From contig NZ_JABAID010000028.1 in assembly GCF_012641335.1 (NCBI RefSeq), forward strand, positions 1-34,333: 34,333 nt of DNA, given 5' to 3'. Below the pieces are notes generated by a model that searched no databases, had not been told where the DNA came from, and saw nothing but the letters and a program-made list of their open reading frames with translations. Made by a program: the position numbers and the translations under genes. Source of the stretch: Novosphingobium sp. ERN07. GTDB lineage: Bacteria; Pseudomonadota; Alphaproteobacteria; Sphingomonadales; Sphingomonadaceae. Below are positions 8,223 through 16,719 of the stretch, piece after piece. Position 1 is the stretch's first letter. The number at the start of each line of letters is the position of its first letter.

Positions 8223-8250
8223 GATAGACGCAAAGCGACGGCTTTGCCAA
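8223..8250 (-). promoter_or_regulatory. Predicted promoter of petABC
   Basis: On the minus strand TTGGCA (8250-8245) and TCTATC (8228-8223) are 16 bp apart, about 155 bp before the petA start. The whole gap 8068-8322 holds no convincing small gene and is likely the petABC leader plus the 3' side of midA. Confidence 0.3.
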
Positions 8251-8322
8251 CAGGCATTTTGGTATGGGGAATAGCCCTTGTTTCCGCCGGATTTCTGCGG
8301 GGGTAGCACGGCGTTTCGCAGA

Positions 8323-9378
8323 TCAGGCTGTCGGGCCGAAGCCTGCTCCATCCGGCCAGTCGGGCGCAGTGATTCCCATGACCTTGAACAGCACGCCCAT
8401 TTGCCCCTCGCCGGTCAGACGTTCGCGTGCGGTATGAATCGCGGCGGCTTGGGCCGGTGCAAAAGCGGCCAGCGCATCGGCGCGCGCTTCTATGCCGAGT
8501 GCGCGAAGCCAGCGGCCCTGCTCCTCGGTGCCCAGCCAGCGGACGCCACGCGATTGCGCAATCGATGCGAGCGCGGAGAAATCGACATGCGCGGTCAAAT
8601 CGGCCTCGCCCGGAGCGGAAAAGACATCCACTTTGCGATGCGCGCGCACTGCCTGCAGCGATGAGCCGAATCGCGGTTCGGCATGGCCATAATCGATGAA
8701 CAGGGCCGTTCCGCCTTGTGCCGCCAGCCTGCCTGCCACTTCATACATGACCGCAGCCGCAGCGGGCGACGTTTCGAGAATGGCCCCTTCGGGCGCATCG
8801 CGCCGATCAGCGGGGACTGCGGCATCCATCGATGCAGAGCCGGCCACCGGCACGAGTCGGTCATCCGCCAGCCCGACCATGCGTTCGCGCCAGCCCTGTT
8901 GCGTCCGCACGAGCTGGCGGACCGGCAGAGCATCGAGAAATTCGTTCGCCACGATCAGCAGTGGCCCATCGCTCGGCACGGTCGAAAGATCCGCGTGCCA
9001 GATGGCTTGCGGATGCAATTCAAGCTGCAAGGCTTTCAGAGCGGTGCTGGTTTCGACGAAATGGGTGGACGGTACAAGGCCATATCGCTTTGCCGCGCCC
9101 AGCGCATCGCGGGCCAACGTGCCACGACCGGGGCCTAGCTCGACATAGTGAACCGGCTCGGTCCGCCCTGCACGGATCCAGATATCGGCCAGCCAGAGGC
9201 CAATCAGTTCACCGAACATCTGGCTTATTTCCGGCGCGGTGATGAAGTCTCCGGCCACCCCGAAAGGATCGCGGCGGGCATAGTAGTGCGCGTTCGATTC
9301 TGCGATGTAATGCGCGATGCTGATCGGGCCAGTGTTGGTGATCAGCCGCTTGAAAGTGTCCAGCAGCGGTGGAATCAC
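8323..9378 (-). CDS. Class I SAM-dependent methyltransferase, MidA/NDUFAF7 family
   Basis: A 351-residue member of the COG1565 (DUF185) family. The human relative NDUFAF7 methylates an arginine of a complex I subunit; bacterial members are less well studied. The SAM-binding motif appears as VHYVELGPGRGTL (about 97-109). Other family marks are the N-terminal HYYARRDPFGVAGDFITAPEIS, the VANEFLDALPVRQ segment (motif IV region) and LFIDYGHAEP. The start is a GTG at 9378 that overlaps the lgt stop (GTGA), so it is probably translated by coupling to lgt. The lgt-midA order is common in alphaproteobacteria. The bc1 genes lie downstream on the same strand but have their own leader. Confidence 0.9.
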   Translation of the reverse strand: MIPPLLDTFKRLITNTGPISIAHYIAESNAHYYARRDPFGVAGDFITAPEISQMFGELIGLWLADIWIRAGRTEPVHYVELGPGRGTLARDALGAAKRYGLVPSTHFVETSTALKALQLELHPQAIWHADLSTVPSDGPLLIVANEFLDALPVRQLVRTQQGWRERMVGLADDRLVPVAGSASMDAAVPADRRDAPEGAILETSPAAAAVMYEVAGRLAAQGGTALFIDYGHAEPRFGSSLQAVRAHRKVDVFSAPGEADLTAHVDFSALASIAQSRGVRWLGTEEQGRWLRALGIEARADALAAFAPAQAAAIHTARERLTGEGQMGVLFKVMGITAPDWPDGAGFGPTA

Positions 9379-10301
9379 GCAGACGTGGCTTCATCAGCAG
9401 GGATCGGACCTGCGGCAATCGGCTTGTGTATCAGTGCGCGCAGGAAGAAGAACAGGCCGATTGCCATCATCGGAATGGTCAACCACTGACCCATCGAAAA
9501 GCCGGTACGCATCGCAAAGTCCATCAGTTGCGCGTCTGGTTCGCGATAGAACTCCACAGTGAAGCGGGCGAGGGCATAGCCGAACGTGAACAGGCCGACG
9601 AGCAGGCCCGTGCGCCAGCGGGCGCGGGTCTTCCAGAACAGGGACAGCAGGACGATGGCCAGCAGCAGCCCTTCAAGCAGGGCTTCGTAAAGCTGGCTGG
9701 GATGGCGCGCAATTGGCCCGCCGCCGGGGAATACCATCGCCCACGGAACGTCAGGGCCAGCCTCACGACCCCACAACTCGCCATTCATGAAATTGGCAAG
9801 GCGGCCGAACAGCAGGCCGAACGGAACGCAAACCGAAATGTAATCGCACACGCGCACGAAGTTCAAACGACCGCGCCAAGAGACCCAGGCGATGGCCAGC
9901 ACGGTTCCCACAAGGCCGCCGTGGAAGCTCATGCCACCTTCCCACAGTTTGATCAGGTTCTGCGGATGGCTGAGCAGTTCGGGGGCATAGAAGATGGCGT
10001 AACCCAGCCGTCCGCCAAGGATGATGCCGAGCGTGGCATAGAAGAACAGGTCGTCCGCATGGCGCTGCGCCATTGGCGAACCGGGCTGGCGGATCATCTT
10101 CGACAGATGCCAATAGCCCAGCACGATACCACCGAGATAAGCCAGTGAATACCATTTGAGGGCGAAGAAGCCGAGATCGAGCGCAATGGGGGAAACGCCC
10201 AGATTTTCCCAGCGAATCGGGCCGGAAACCGCATCTGCAAGCCCCGCGAAGGCGGCGGACGTTACGGCAAGGGCGGTTGCCGTTGACACTAGTGACAGCA
10301 A
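9375..10301 (-). CDS. lgt: Prolipoprotein diacylglyceryl transferase
   Basis: A 308-residue inner-membrane enzyme that transfers diacylglycerol from phosphatidylglycerol to the lipobox cysteine of prolipoproteins. Several hydrophobic helices are visible, together with the active-site His region GGMSFHGGLVGTV and the Lgt signature GRLANFMNGELWGRE, followed by RHPSQLYEALLEG. No in-frame ATG exists near the N-terminus. A TTG at 10301 is preceded by AGGGAG at a spacing of 8 nt, so a TTG start is the best reading. It overlaps midA by 4 bp at its 3' end and diverges from the acyl-CoA ligase at 10458. Confidence 0.93.
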   Translation of the reverse strand: MLSLVSTATALAVTSAAFAGLADAVSGPIRWENLGVSPIALDLGFFALKWYSLAYLGGIVLGYWHLSKMIRQPGSPMAQRHADDLFFYATLGIILGGRLGYAIFYAPELLSHPQNLIKLWEGGMSFHGGLVGTVLAIAWVSWRGRLNFVRVCDYISVCVPFGLLFGRLANFMNGELWGREAGPDVPWAMVFPGGGPIARHPSQLYEALLEGLLLAIVLLSLFWKTRARWRTGLLVGLFTFGYALARFTVEFYREPDAQLMDFAMRTGFSMGQWLTIPMMAIGLFFFLRALIHKPIAAGPIPADEATSA

Positions 10302-10400
10302 GCGGTGAACTCCCTACAAACTTCAGAACGGACCCGTTTCCATGCTGTCGGACGTGCCCTCAGGGTTACCGTATTGGCACAGGGGAAAGGCCGCAGGCAA

Positions 10401-10436
10401 ACCCGAAAAGGCCCACAGCAAGATGGGCCTGCGGGT
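10401..10436 (+). other. Hairpin in the leader of the acyl-CoA ligase gene
   Basis: AGGCCCA (10409-10415) pairs with TGGGCCT (10424-10430), and outside these ACCCG (10401-10405) pairs with CGGGT (10432-10436). It lies 21 bp before the ATG and has no T-run, so it is not an ordinary terminator. It could affect messenger stability or access to the ribosome-binding site. Confidence 0.35.
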
Positions 10437-10457
10437 GAGGAGACTTGAAAGGGTATC

Positions 10458-12161
10458 ATGAAGACCGAGCTGGACCTTGCTATGGACCGCGCTTTCGGCG
10501 CGCTGACGTCTGAAGGTGGCATGTTCCACACGGTTTCGATCCGGCGGTTTGATCGGGACTTGCCGATGATCGCCGCTGCGCCGCCGCACCTTCCTGCATA
10601 TTTCGCCTATTTCTGCGCCACGCAGGGCGAAAAGACCTTTATCGTGGATGGCGATGTTCGCCTCAGTTTTGCTGATGTCTACAAGGCCGCGCGCCACGTG
10701 GCCGGCGGGCTGGTCGAAGGCCTTGGCCTGCGCAAGGGCGAACGTGTGGGCATTGCCGCGCGCAATTCGGCTAACTGGGTCGTCGCCTATATGGCTGTGC
10801 TGATGGCGGGCGGATGCGCCACGCTGCTCAATGGTTGGTGGCAGGGTGAGGAACTGGCGCACGGCATCGATCTGGTCGATTGCCGTTATATCATTGCCGA
10901 CAAGGCGCGCGCCGCACGGATCGCAGGCCATGCCCACGGCGCAACGCTCCTGCCGATGGAACACGATTGCGATTATGCGCAGGGCCTTGCCGCATTGCTT
11001 GCCAATGGTGGGGGCATGGACACGATCCTGCCCGAATTGACGGGCGATGATCTGGCCACCGTGCTGTTTACCTCCGGCTCCACCGGCATGGCCAAAGGGG
11101 CCTATTCGGACCATCGCGGCGTGGTGCAGGGCACGATGAACTACGTCGCGCAGACCGCCGCGATGCTGGCGATCCTTACCGCGCGCGGAGAGGCGCCTGC
11201 CCCCAATGCGCAGCCCACCACGTTGGTCAACGTGCCGCTGTTCCATGTTACGGGCGAAGTGCCGGTCTTCCTCCAGTCTTTCGCCATCGGGCGCAAGCTG
11301 GTGCTTATGCCCAAATGGGATGCGGAAGAAGCGATGCGCCTGATCGAAAAGGAGAAGGTCAGCTACTTCGTCGGCGTGCCGCTGATGAGCTTTGAAATCG
11401 CCACTCACCCGGATCGTGAAAAGTATGATCTGTCCACTTGCGTGTCCTTCGCGGCGGGCGGCGCACCGCGTCCGGTCGAGCATGTGGACCGCATCCGCAA
11501 GGCGCTGCCCCATGCTTTCCCCTTGCTGGGCTACGGCCTGACCGAGACCAACGGCGTGGGTTGCGGCAATCTCAATGAAAACTACCTCGCCAAGCCCGGA
11601 AGCACTGGCACAGCGTCGCGCCCGCTGGTCGATCTGGCCATTCTGGACGATGCTGGCAACGCGCTGCCACAGGGCGCAGTAGGCGAAGTCTCGATCCGAT
11701 CGATCGCCAATTTCCTCGGGTATTGGAACAACGAGAAAGCCACGCGCGAAGCGATTACGGCAGACGGTTATTTCCGTACCGGCGATCTGGGGTATCTCGA
11801 TCCCGAAGGCTATCTGTTCATCGTTGATCGCAAGAAGGACATCATCATTCGCGGTGGCGAGAACATCAGTTGTATCGAGGTGGAAAGCGCAATCTACGCC
11901 CACCCCTGCATTGCAGAGGCCAGCGTCTTTGGCTTGCCGGACGAGAAACTGGGCGAAGTCCCCGCCGCCGTGTATCTCGCCAAGGAAGATTGTTCAGCCA
12001 CACAAGACGAACTGCGCGCCTTCCTTGCCGAACATATCGCCCCATTCAAAATCCCGGTGCGTTTCTGGGAAGTCCATGAAGCGCTGCCCCGGCTCGGCAC
12101 GGAAAAGGTCGACAAGCGAAGCTTGCGCGAACGCTACACCAAGGAATGGCTGGCATCCTGA
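10458..12161 (+). CDS. Class I adenylate-forming acyl-CoA ligase (AMP-binding)
   Basis: A 567-residue ANL-superfamily enzyme that activates a carboxylic acid with ATP to an acyl-AMP and then to a CoA thioester. Motifs are the P-loop TSGSTGMAKGA (from Thr205), YGLTETNG (A5 region), YFRTGDLG (A7), DRKKDIIIRGGENIS (hinge and A8), and the C-terminal GTEKVDKR with the catalytic lysine. The overall pattern is that of fatty- or aryl-acid CoA ligases; the substrate is not determined. AAAGGG lies before the ATG. It is transcribed away from lgt, and glnD follows 48 bp after its stop. Confidence 0.9.
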   Translation: MKTELDLAMDRAFGALTSEGGMFHTVSIRRFDRDLPMIAAAPPHLPAYFAYFCATQGEKTFIVDGDVRLSFADVYKAARHVAGGLVEGLGLRKGERVGIAARNSANWVVAYMAVLMAGGCATLLNGWWQGEELAHGIDLVDCRYIIADKARAARIAGHAHGATLLPMEHDCDYAQGLAALLANGGGMDTILPELTGDDLATVLFTSGSTGMAKGAYSDHRGVVQGTMNYVAQTAAMLAILTARGEAPAPNAQPTTLVNVPLFHVTGEVPVFLQSFAIGRKLVLMPKWDAEEAMRLIEKEKVSYFVGVPLMSFEIATHPDREKYDLSTCVSFAAGGAPRPVEHVDRIRKALPHAFPLLGYGLTETNGVGCGNLNENYLAKPGSTGTASRPLVDLAILDDAGNALPQGAVGEVSIRSIANFLGYWNNEKATREAITADGYFRTGDLGYLDPEGYLFIVDRKKDIIIRGGENISCIEVESAIYAHPCIAEASVFGLPDEKLGEVPAAVYLAKEDCSATQDELRAFLAEHIAPFKIPVRFWEVHEALPRLGTEKVDKRSLRERYTKEWLAS

Positions 12162-12209
12162 TAGCCATTGTTATTGGACGGTAACGGGTCTGGCGATAGA
12201 AGGGGCTGC

Positions 12210-14951
12210 ATGATGCTTCCCCGGATCGCCAGCCAGCGTGCCATTATCGACCGACGTGCCGTTGCCGATGCCATTTCGGCAGCTTTTGCCGAACAGGGCG
12301 AAAAGTCGCGCCAGACGGTCGTCGAAATCCTGCGCGCCGCTTTGGAAAATGGCCGTGTGGAAATTGCCCGGCGTCTTGTCACCAAGCCTTCCGGTGGCAC
12401 CGAATGCGCACAGGCGCAGGCGTTCCTTGTCGATCAGCTTGTGCGCATCATCTACGATCACGTTGTCGCGCGCGTCTATCGCGCCAGCAACCGTTCGATG
12501 GGCGAGCGGATCGCCGTAGTGGCCGTCGGTGGCTACGGGCGGGGCGAGATGGCCCCCCATTCGGACGTGGATATAGCTTTCATTACCCCGATCAAGCCAA
12601 CCTCATGGTGCGAGCAGGTGATCGAGGCCGTGCTCTATTTCCTGTGGGATCTCGGCCTGAAAGTCGGCCATTCCAGTCGCTCGCTCGATGAAGTGGTGCG
12701 CATGGCGAAGAGCGATCTCACCATTCGCACTGCGATGCTCGAAGGGCGTTACGTCTGGGGCGACCGCGAATTGTACGACGCGGCTTCGGCGCGATTCTGG
12801 GCCGAAGTTGTAAACGGCACCGAGAAGCAGTTCGTTTCGGAAAAGCTGGAGGAACGCAACCAGAGGCACAAGCGGCTTGGCGACAGCCGCTATGTCGTCG
12901 AACCGAATGTTAAAGAAGGCAAGGGCGGCTTGCGCGATCTGCACACGCTTTACTGGATCGGCAAGTACATCCACAAAGTGCGCGATGCCTCGGAACTCGT
13001 CGATGTGGGGCTGCTAACGGCGGAAGAATATCGCGCTTTCCGCCGTGCTGAAAACTTCTTCTGGGCGGTGCGCTGCCACCTCCACACGCTTACCAACCGC
13101 GCGGAGGACCGGCTGACTTTCGATCTTCAGCGCGAAGTCGCCATGCGCATGAACTTTGCCGACCGCCCCGGCAAAAGTGCGGTCGAACGGTTCATGCAGT
13201 ACTTCTTTCTACAGGCGAAACAGGTCGGTTCGCTGACCGGTGTGTTCCTTGCGCAGCTTGATGGACAGTTTGCAAAGCAGAAGCGCGGCATTTTTTCGGT
13301 GTTGCGCAGCCGTAAGAAGAAGGTCGGAGCTTTTGTACTCGATGGCGGCAAGCTGGGCGTGCCCAACGAAGCGATTTTCCAGAACGATCCGGTTCGTCTG
13401 ATCGAACTGTTTGCGGTCGCAGGGCAGCAGCAGGTTGAAATCCATCCAGAGGCGATGCGTATCGCCCGCCGCGATGCCGGGCTGATCGATGCTGCGGTGC
13501 GCAAGGATCCGCGCGCCAACGCCCTGTTTCTGGATGTGCTGACCAGCCGCAACGATCCCGAAACGGTGTTGCGCTGGATGAATGAGGCGGGCGTGTTTGG
13601 CCGGTTCGTTCCCGATTTCGGTCGGGTCGTGGCGCAGATGCAGTTCGACATGTACCACCACTACACGGTGGACGAACACACCATCCGCGCCATCGGCCTG
13701 CTCGCCAAGATTGAAAAGGGCGAGGCAAAAGAAGATCATCCTCTCGCCAGCGAAGTGGTGAGCAAGGTGGCGTCGCGCCGCGTGCTCTATATTGCCACGC
13801 TGCTGCACGATATTGCTAAGGGGCGGCAGGGCGATCATTCGGTGCTGGGTGCCGAAGTGGCGATGAAACTGTGCCCACGCCTCGGCCTTTCGGCAGCAGA
13901 GACGGAGCTTGTCGCGTGGCTGGTGCGCTGGCATCTGCTGATGAGCGCAACGGCATTCAAGCGCGATCTTGCCGATTACAAGACCATCGCGGATTTTGTG
14001 GGCACGGTGCAAAGTCAGGAGCGCCTGCGGTTGCTCTTGATCCTGACCGTGGTTGATATCCGCGCGGTCGGGCCGGGGGTGTGGAATTCGTGGAAGCGCC
14101 AGCTTCTCGGCGACCTGTTCGTCTCCGCAGAGGAAATGCTTCGCCTTGGGCACAAACAGCATGGCCGGGCCGAACGCATCGCCGCCAAGAAAAAGGCAGT
14201 GGCGTCACTGCTCAAGGAGCGCGACGCACTCATCGGCACGGTGGGCAAGCAGCTTGGCGATGCCTACTGGATTGCCGAACCGGAAGATATCATCGCGCTC
14301 AACCTGCAACAGATGGATACCGCACTGGGCGAGCCGCTTTCGGTCGAGGCGCAATGGTATCCCGCGCGGGGGGCCACGCTGGTTACCGTGCTGGCCGCAG
14401 ACCATCCCGGCCTGTTCTACCGCATCGCCGGGGGCATCCATCTTGCCGGCGGGAACATCATCGATGCGCGCATCCACACCACGCGCAATGGCACGGCGGT
14501 CGATAACTTCCTTGTGCAAGACCCGCTTGGCCGACCGCTGAACGAAGCCACGCAGATTGCCCGGCTGAAGAATGCCATCGCCGATGCGCTGGCGAACCGG
14601 GTGAAATTGGTGCCACAGCTTGCCGCGCGCCCACTTGCCCGCCCGCGCGCCGATGCGTTCGATGTGCGTCCGATCGTGATTTTCGACAACAAGGCGTCGA
14701 ACCGCTTTACCGTGATCGAGGTCGGCGCGCGTGATCGGCCCGCGTTGCTCAACCGCCTTGCCCGCGCCCTGTTTGAAGCGCGGCTTGTGGTCCATTCCGC
14801 GCATATCGCCACCTATGGCGAACGCGCGGTCGATACCTTCTACGTTACCGACGTGCTCGGCGCGAAAGTGGATGACGAAGCGCGCATGAAGGTCGTCGAA
14901 AAGCGGCTTCTGGAAGCTGCCGAGGATCGCAAGATCAAGGCAGCGGCCTGA
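12210..14951 (+). CDS. glnD: [Protein-PII] uridylyltransferase / uridylyl-removing enzyme
   Basis: A 913-residue bifunctional nitrogen sensor. At low glutamine it adds UMP to PII; at high glutamine it removes it. Domains in order are a nucleotidyltransferase with GGYGRGEMAPHSDVD (about 107-121), the GlnD uridylyltransferase linker domain (EPNVKEGKGGLRDLHT), a metal-dependent HD domain (HTIRAIG near 490, LLHDIAKG near 531-538), and two ACT domains (about 723-790 and 833-905) that bind glutamine. The start is one of two adjacent ATGs (12210, 12213), with AAGGGG upstream; a TTG at 12168 is in frame but unsupported. Its target, GlnK with Tyr51, is encoded at 27143 in this window. Confidence 0.97.
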   Translation: MMLPRIASQRAIIDRRAVADAISAAFAEQGEKSRQTVVEILRAALENGRVEIARRLVTKPSGGTECAQAQAFLVDQLVRIIYDHVVARVYRASNRSMGERIAVVAVGGYGRGEMAPHSDVDIAFITPIKPTSWCEQVIEAVLYFLWDLGLKVGHSSRSLDEVVRMAKSDLTIRTAMLEGRYVWGDRELYDAASARFWAEVVNGTEKQFVSEKLEERNQRHKRLGDSRYVVEPNVKEGKGGLRDLHTLYWIGKYIHKVRDASELVDVGLLTAEEYRAFRRAENFFWAVRCHLHTLTNRAEDRLTFDLQREVAMRMNFADRPGKSAVERFMQYFFLQAKQVGSLTGVFLAQLDGQFAKQKRGIFSVLRSRKKKVGAFVLDGGKLGVPNEAIFQNDPVRLIELFAVAGQQQVEIHPEAMRIARRDAGLIDAAVRKDPRANALFLDVLTSRNDPETVLRWMNEAGVFGRFVPDFGRVVAQMQFDMYHHYTVDEHTIRAIGLLAKIEKGEAKEDHPLASEVVSKVASRRVLYIATLLHDIAKGRQGDHSVLGAEVAMKLCPRLGLSAAETELVAWLVRWHLLMSATAFKRDLADYKTIADFVGTVQSQERLRLLLILTVVDIRAVGPGVWNSWKRQLLGDLFVSAEEMLRLGHKQHGRAERIAAKKKAVASLLKERDALIGTVGKQLGDAYWIAEPEDIIALNLQQMDTALGEPLSVEAQWYPARGATLVTVLAADHPGLFYRIAGGIHLAGGNIIDARIHTTRNGTAVDNFLVQDPLGRPLNEATQIARLKNAIADALANRVKLVPQLAARPLARPRADAFDVRPIVIFDNKASNRFTVIEVGARDRPALLNRLARALFEARLVVHSAHIATYGERAVDTFYVTDVLGAKVDDEARMKVVEKRLLEAAEDRKIKAAA

Positions 14952-14986
14952 TTGACGCGCACTGGCAACATGCGGCAAACGTTCCT

Positions 14987-15559
14987 ATGTCAGTCTGCAT
15001 GAGTGATGCGGAATATCTTGCCGGGCGTCTGCTTCTGGCCATGCCGGGGATGGGCGACAGCCGGTTCGACCATGCGGTGATCGCTATGTGCGTGCATGAT
15101 GAACACGGCGCGCTGGGCATCGGCATTGGCGATGTGCGCGAAGGGCTGACGCTTCACGGGTTGCTTGAAGATATTGGCATTGATCCCGGCGTTGCGCCCG
15201 ATGTGCCTGTGCTGAACGGCGGCCCGGTGGAAACAGCGCGCGGCTTTGTGCTCCACACGAACGACTGGGGTGGAGAGGGCAGCGTGACCGTAAACCCGCT
15301 GTGCCAGCTATCTGCCTCGCTCGATGTGCTGCGCGCGATTGCCGACGGACGCGGGCCTGCGAAGTTCCTTGTCGCGCTCGGTTACGCAGGCTGGGGACCG
15401 GGGCAGTTGGAAGGTGAAATGCGCCATCACGGCTGGTACGCCGCGCAGGGCCATTCGGACATTCTGTTCAGCACCCCCACGGGACGGCGCTGGACCCAGA
15501 CGTGGAAGCACGAGGGGATCGACCCCTCGCACCTCGTTGGTCAGACGGGTAGCGCCTGA
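14987..15559 (+). CDS. YqgE/AlgH family protein
   Basis: A 190-residue cytoplasmic protein of the YqgE/AlgH family (DUF179). Family marks are the N-terminal LAGRLLLAMPGMGDSRFDHAVI, NGGPVE (about 77-82), GFVLH, and the later GYAGWGPGQLEGEM. Function is poorly defined; AlgH was linked to alginate regulation in Pseudomonas. Two ATGs are possible, 14987 and 14999, and neither has a clear ribosome-binding site; homologues would fit either. It lies 35 bp after glnD and converges with bfr, with only 13 bp between the stops. Confidence 0.9.
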   Translation: MSVCMSDAEYLAGRLLLAMPGMGDSRFDHAVIAMCVHDEHGALGIGIGDVREGLTLHGLLEDIGIDPGVAPDVPVLNGGPVETARGFVLHTNDWGGEGSVTVNPLCQLSASLDVLRAIADGRGPAKFLVALGYAGWGPGQLEGEMRHHGWYAAQGHSDILFSTPTGRRWTQTWKHEGIDPSHLVGQTGSA

Positions 15560-15572
15560 ACCCGATTGCAGA

Positions 15573-16052
15573 TCAGGCTTCGGCAGCCTCGCTGTTGAGC
15601 TGGACGTAATTGGCCAGCCCCATGCGCTCGATCATGTCAAACTGCTTTTCGATCACATCGACATGCTCTTCCTCGCTTTCGAGGATTTTCTGGAACAGGT
15701 CGCGGCTCACGTAATCGCGCACTTCCTCGCAATAGGCGATGGCATCGCGCAGCAGCGGCAGTGCATCCATTTCCAGCGCGAGATCGGCTTTCAGAATTTC
15801 TTCGACCGATTCGCCCACGCGCAACCGGCCCAGCGCCTGAAAGTTGGGCAGGCCATCCAGAAACAGGATGCGGTCCGCCAGCATGTCGGCGTGCTTCATC
15901 TCGTCGATGGATTCGTGACGTTCGTATTCGGCAAGCTTCTTCACGCCCCAATTGGCGAGCAGGCGATAATGCAGCCAGTACTGGTTGATCGCGGTCAGCT
16001 CGTTGAGCAGTGCCTTGTTGAGAAACTCGATGACCTTGGCATCGCCCTTCAT
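15573..16052 (-). CDS. bfr: Bacterioferritin
   Basis: A 159-residue subunit of the 24-mer iron-storage shell. The ferroxidase ligands are all present: Glu18, Glu51, His54, Glu94, Glu127 and His130. Met52, which ligates haem between subunits, is present, so this is a haem-type bacterioferritin and not a plain ferritin. The length is normal. It is transcribed in the same direction as bfd, 155 bp downstream of it, and a separate promoter lies in the gap. That allows storage and release proteins to be controlled apart. Confidence 0.97.
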   Translation of the reverse strand: MKGDAKVIEFLNKALLNELTAINQYWLHYRLLANWGVKKLAEYERHESIDEMKHADMLADRILFLDGLPNFQALGRLRVGESVEEILKADLALEMDALPLLRDAIAYCEEVRDYVSRDLFQKILESEEEHVDVIEKQFDMIERMGLANYVQLNSEAAEA

Positions 16053-16091
16053 TGCGGGATCCTTTGCGCGTAATGCTTGGAGAGTAGCGCG

Positions 16092-16120
16092 ATTCTAGGC
16101 GCACTCTGCCCATGAACCAA
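16092..16120 (-). promoter_or_regulatory. Predicted bfr promoter
   Basis: On the minus strand TTGGTT (16120-16115), a 17-bp spacer and TAGAAT (16097-16092) stand about 40 bp before the bfr start. The leader would be about 35 nt. Confidence 0.45.
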
Positions 16121-16207
16121 GCGCGAACGACTCGCACGCAACCCGCTGTTTAGTGGCGATTTCAATGGTAATGCGAATAGGCTGCACTGCGACGCGGTGC
16201 GGCAGGA

Positions 16208-16384
16208 TCAGGCCAGTGCGCAGGCGCGTTCGTCGGAGATCACGTCTTCGGCATCTTCAAGGCACTGACGGCACTGCGGGCGGAAGCCCATGCGGCCATA
16301 GATATCTTCCGCACCACCCGCATGGCAGCGGGCCATGTTGCGGATGTCCTTTTCGCGGATGGCATTGCAGATGCAGATGTACAT
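16208..16384 (-). CDS. bfd: Bacterioferritin-associated ferredoxin
   Basis: A 58-residue protein starting MYICICNAIREKD. The [2Fe-2S] cysteines stand at Cys4, Cys6, Cys38 and Cys41 (CxC followed by CxxC after about 31 residues), the pattern of Bfd and of BFD-like [2Fe-2S] domains. In E. coli and Pseudomonas, Bfd binds bacterioferritin at the haem and passes electrons in to release stored iron. The gene lies just upstream of bfr on the same strand, which supports the call. An additional Cys20 and Cys55 are probably not ligands. It is short enough to be missed by gene finders with a length cut-off. Confidence 0.93.
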   Translation of the reverse strand: MYICICNAIREKDIRNMARCHAGGAEDIYGRMGFRPQCRQCLEDAEDVISDERACALA

Positions 16385-16460
16385 TCAGCGATCCTTGGAA
16401 GAGATCTATGGGGCAGCGATCTATGGCGACGTCTTCAGGCGGCAGGTATCTGCCAATGGT

Positions 16461-16494
16461 TCGCAGTAATAATGCGACTGGGTTGCAATAGCAA
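16461..16494 (-). promoter_or_regulatory. bfd promoter overlapped by an iron-box-like palindrome
   Basis: On the minus strand TTGCTA (16494-16489), 17 bp and TATTAC (16471-16466) form a promoter about 80 bp before bfd. The inverted repeat TCGCA-7-TGCGA (16461-16477) covers the -10 box. A second palindrome, TTGC-4-GCAA (16483-16494), covers the -35 box. Position and sequence fit a Fur-type repressor site of alphaproteobacteria, in agreement with Bfd being needed when iron is short. The factor is inferred. Confidence 0.5.
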
Positions 16495-16518
16495 GCCCGT
16501 CGTGTGCTCAATCGCCCG

Positions 16519-16547
16519 TTGCAAAGCGTTCCGCAGCGCCTTACATA
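16519..16547 (+). promoter_or_regulatory. Predicted metA promoter
   Basis: TTGCAA (16519-16524), a 17-bp spacer and TACATA (16542-16547) predict a transcript start near 16553-16555. That is almost exactly the 5' strand of the first stem of the proposed leader RNA, so two independent signals agree. Confidence 0.55.
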
Positions 16548-16552
16548 TCGAA

Positions 16553-16642
16553 CCACATCGAGAGTTGGGGTGACGCTCCAACGCCAACCTGCCGTTCCGG
16601 GCAAGGTGGTGCCAGATCAGCGAAAGCTGTGATGGGATGTGG
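16553..16642 (+). ncRNA. Probable SAM riboswitch (SAM-I/IV clan-like) upstream of metA
   Basis: The leader folds with a closing stem CCACATC (16553-16559) with GATGTGG (16636-16642). Inside are a hairpin GTTGGGG-TGACG-CTCCAAC, a second stem ACCTGCC with GGCAAGGT (one bulged A), a GGTGCCA segment, and a hairpin CAGC-GAAA-GCTG (16618-16629). The ACC...AAGGTGGTGCCA part recalls the GCAACC...GGTGCC core shared by SAM-I and SAM-IV riboswitches. The place before metA is a classic site of SAM control. It does not look like SAM-II, the usual alphaproteobacterial metA class. The exact class needs a covariance-model test. Confidence 0.6.
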
Positions 16643-16682
16643 CCGATCCGGCAATCAAACGGACACGGACACTGCAAGAGCG

Positions 16683-16705
16683 TCTTCCTCACCAGATTGA
16701 GAAGA
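16683..16705 (+). other. Hairpin before the metA start, possible expression platform
   Basis: TCTT and CTCA (16683-16686, 16688-16691; bulged C between) pair with TGAG and AAGA (16698-16705) around a 6-nt loop. The 3' arm is part of the purine-rich stretch upstream of the GTG at 16720, so the hairpin could reduce ribosome access. No terminator with a T-run is visible between the riboswitch and metA, so control by translation is more likely. Confidence 0.3.
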
Positions 16706-16719
16706 AAGACGTAAAGACA

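Noticed and set aside
12171..14978. Several long minus-strand frames opposite glnD
   Set aside because: GlnD domains are complete on the plus strand; the antisense frames are shadows.
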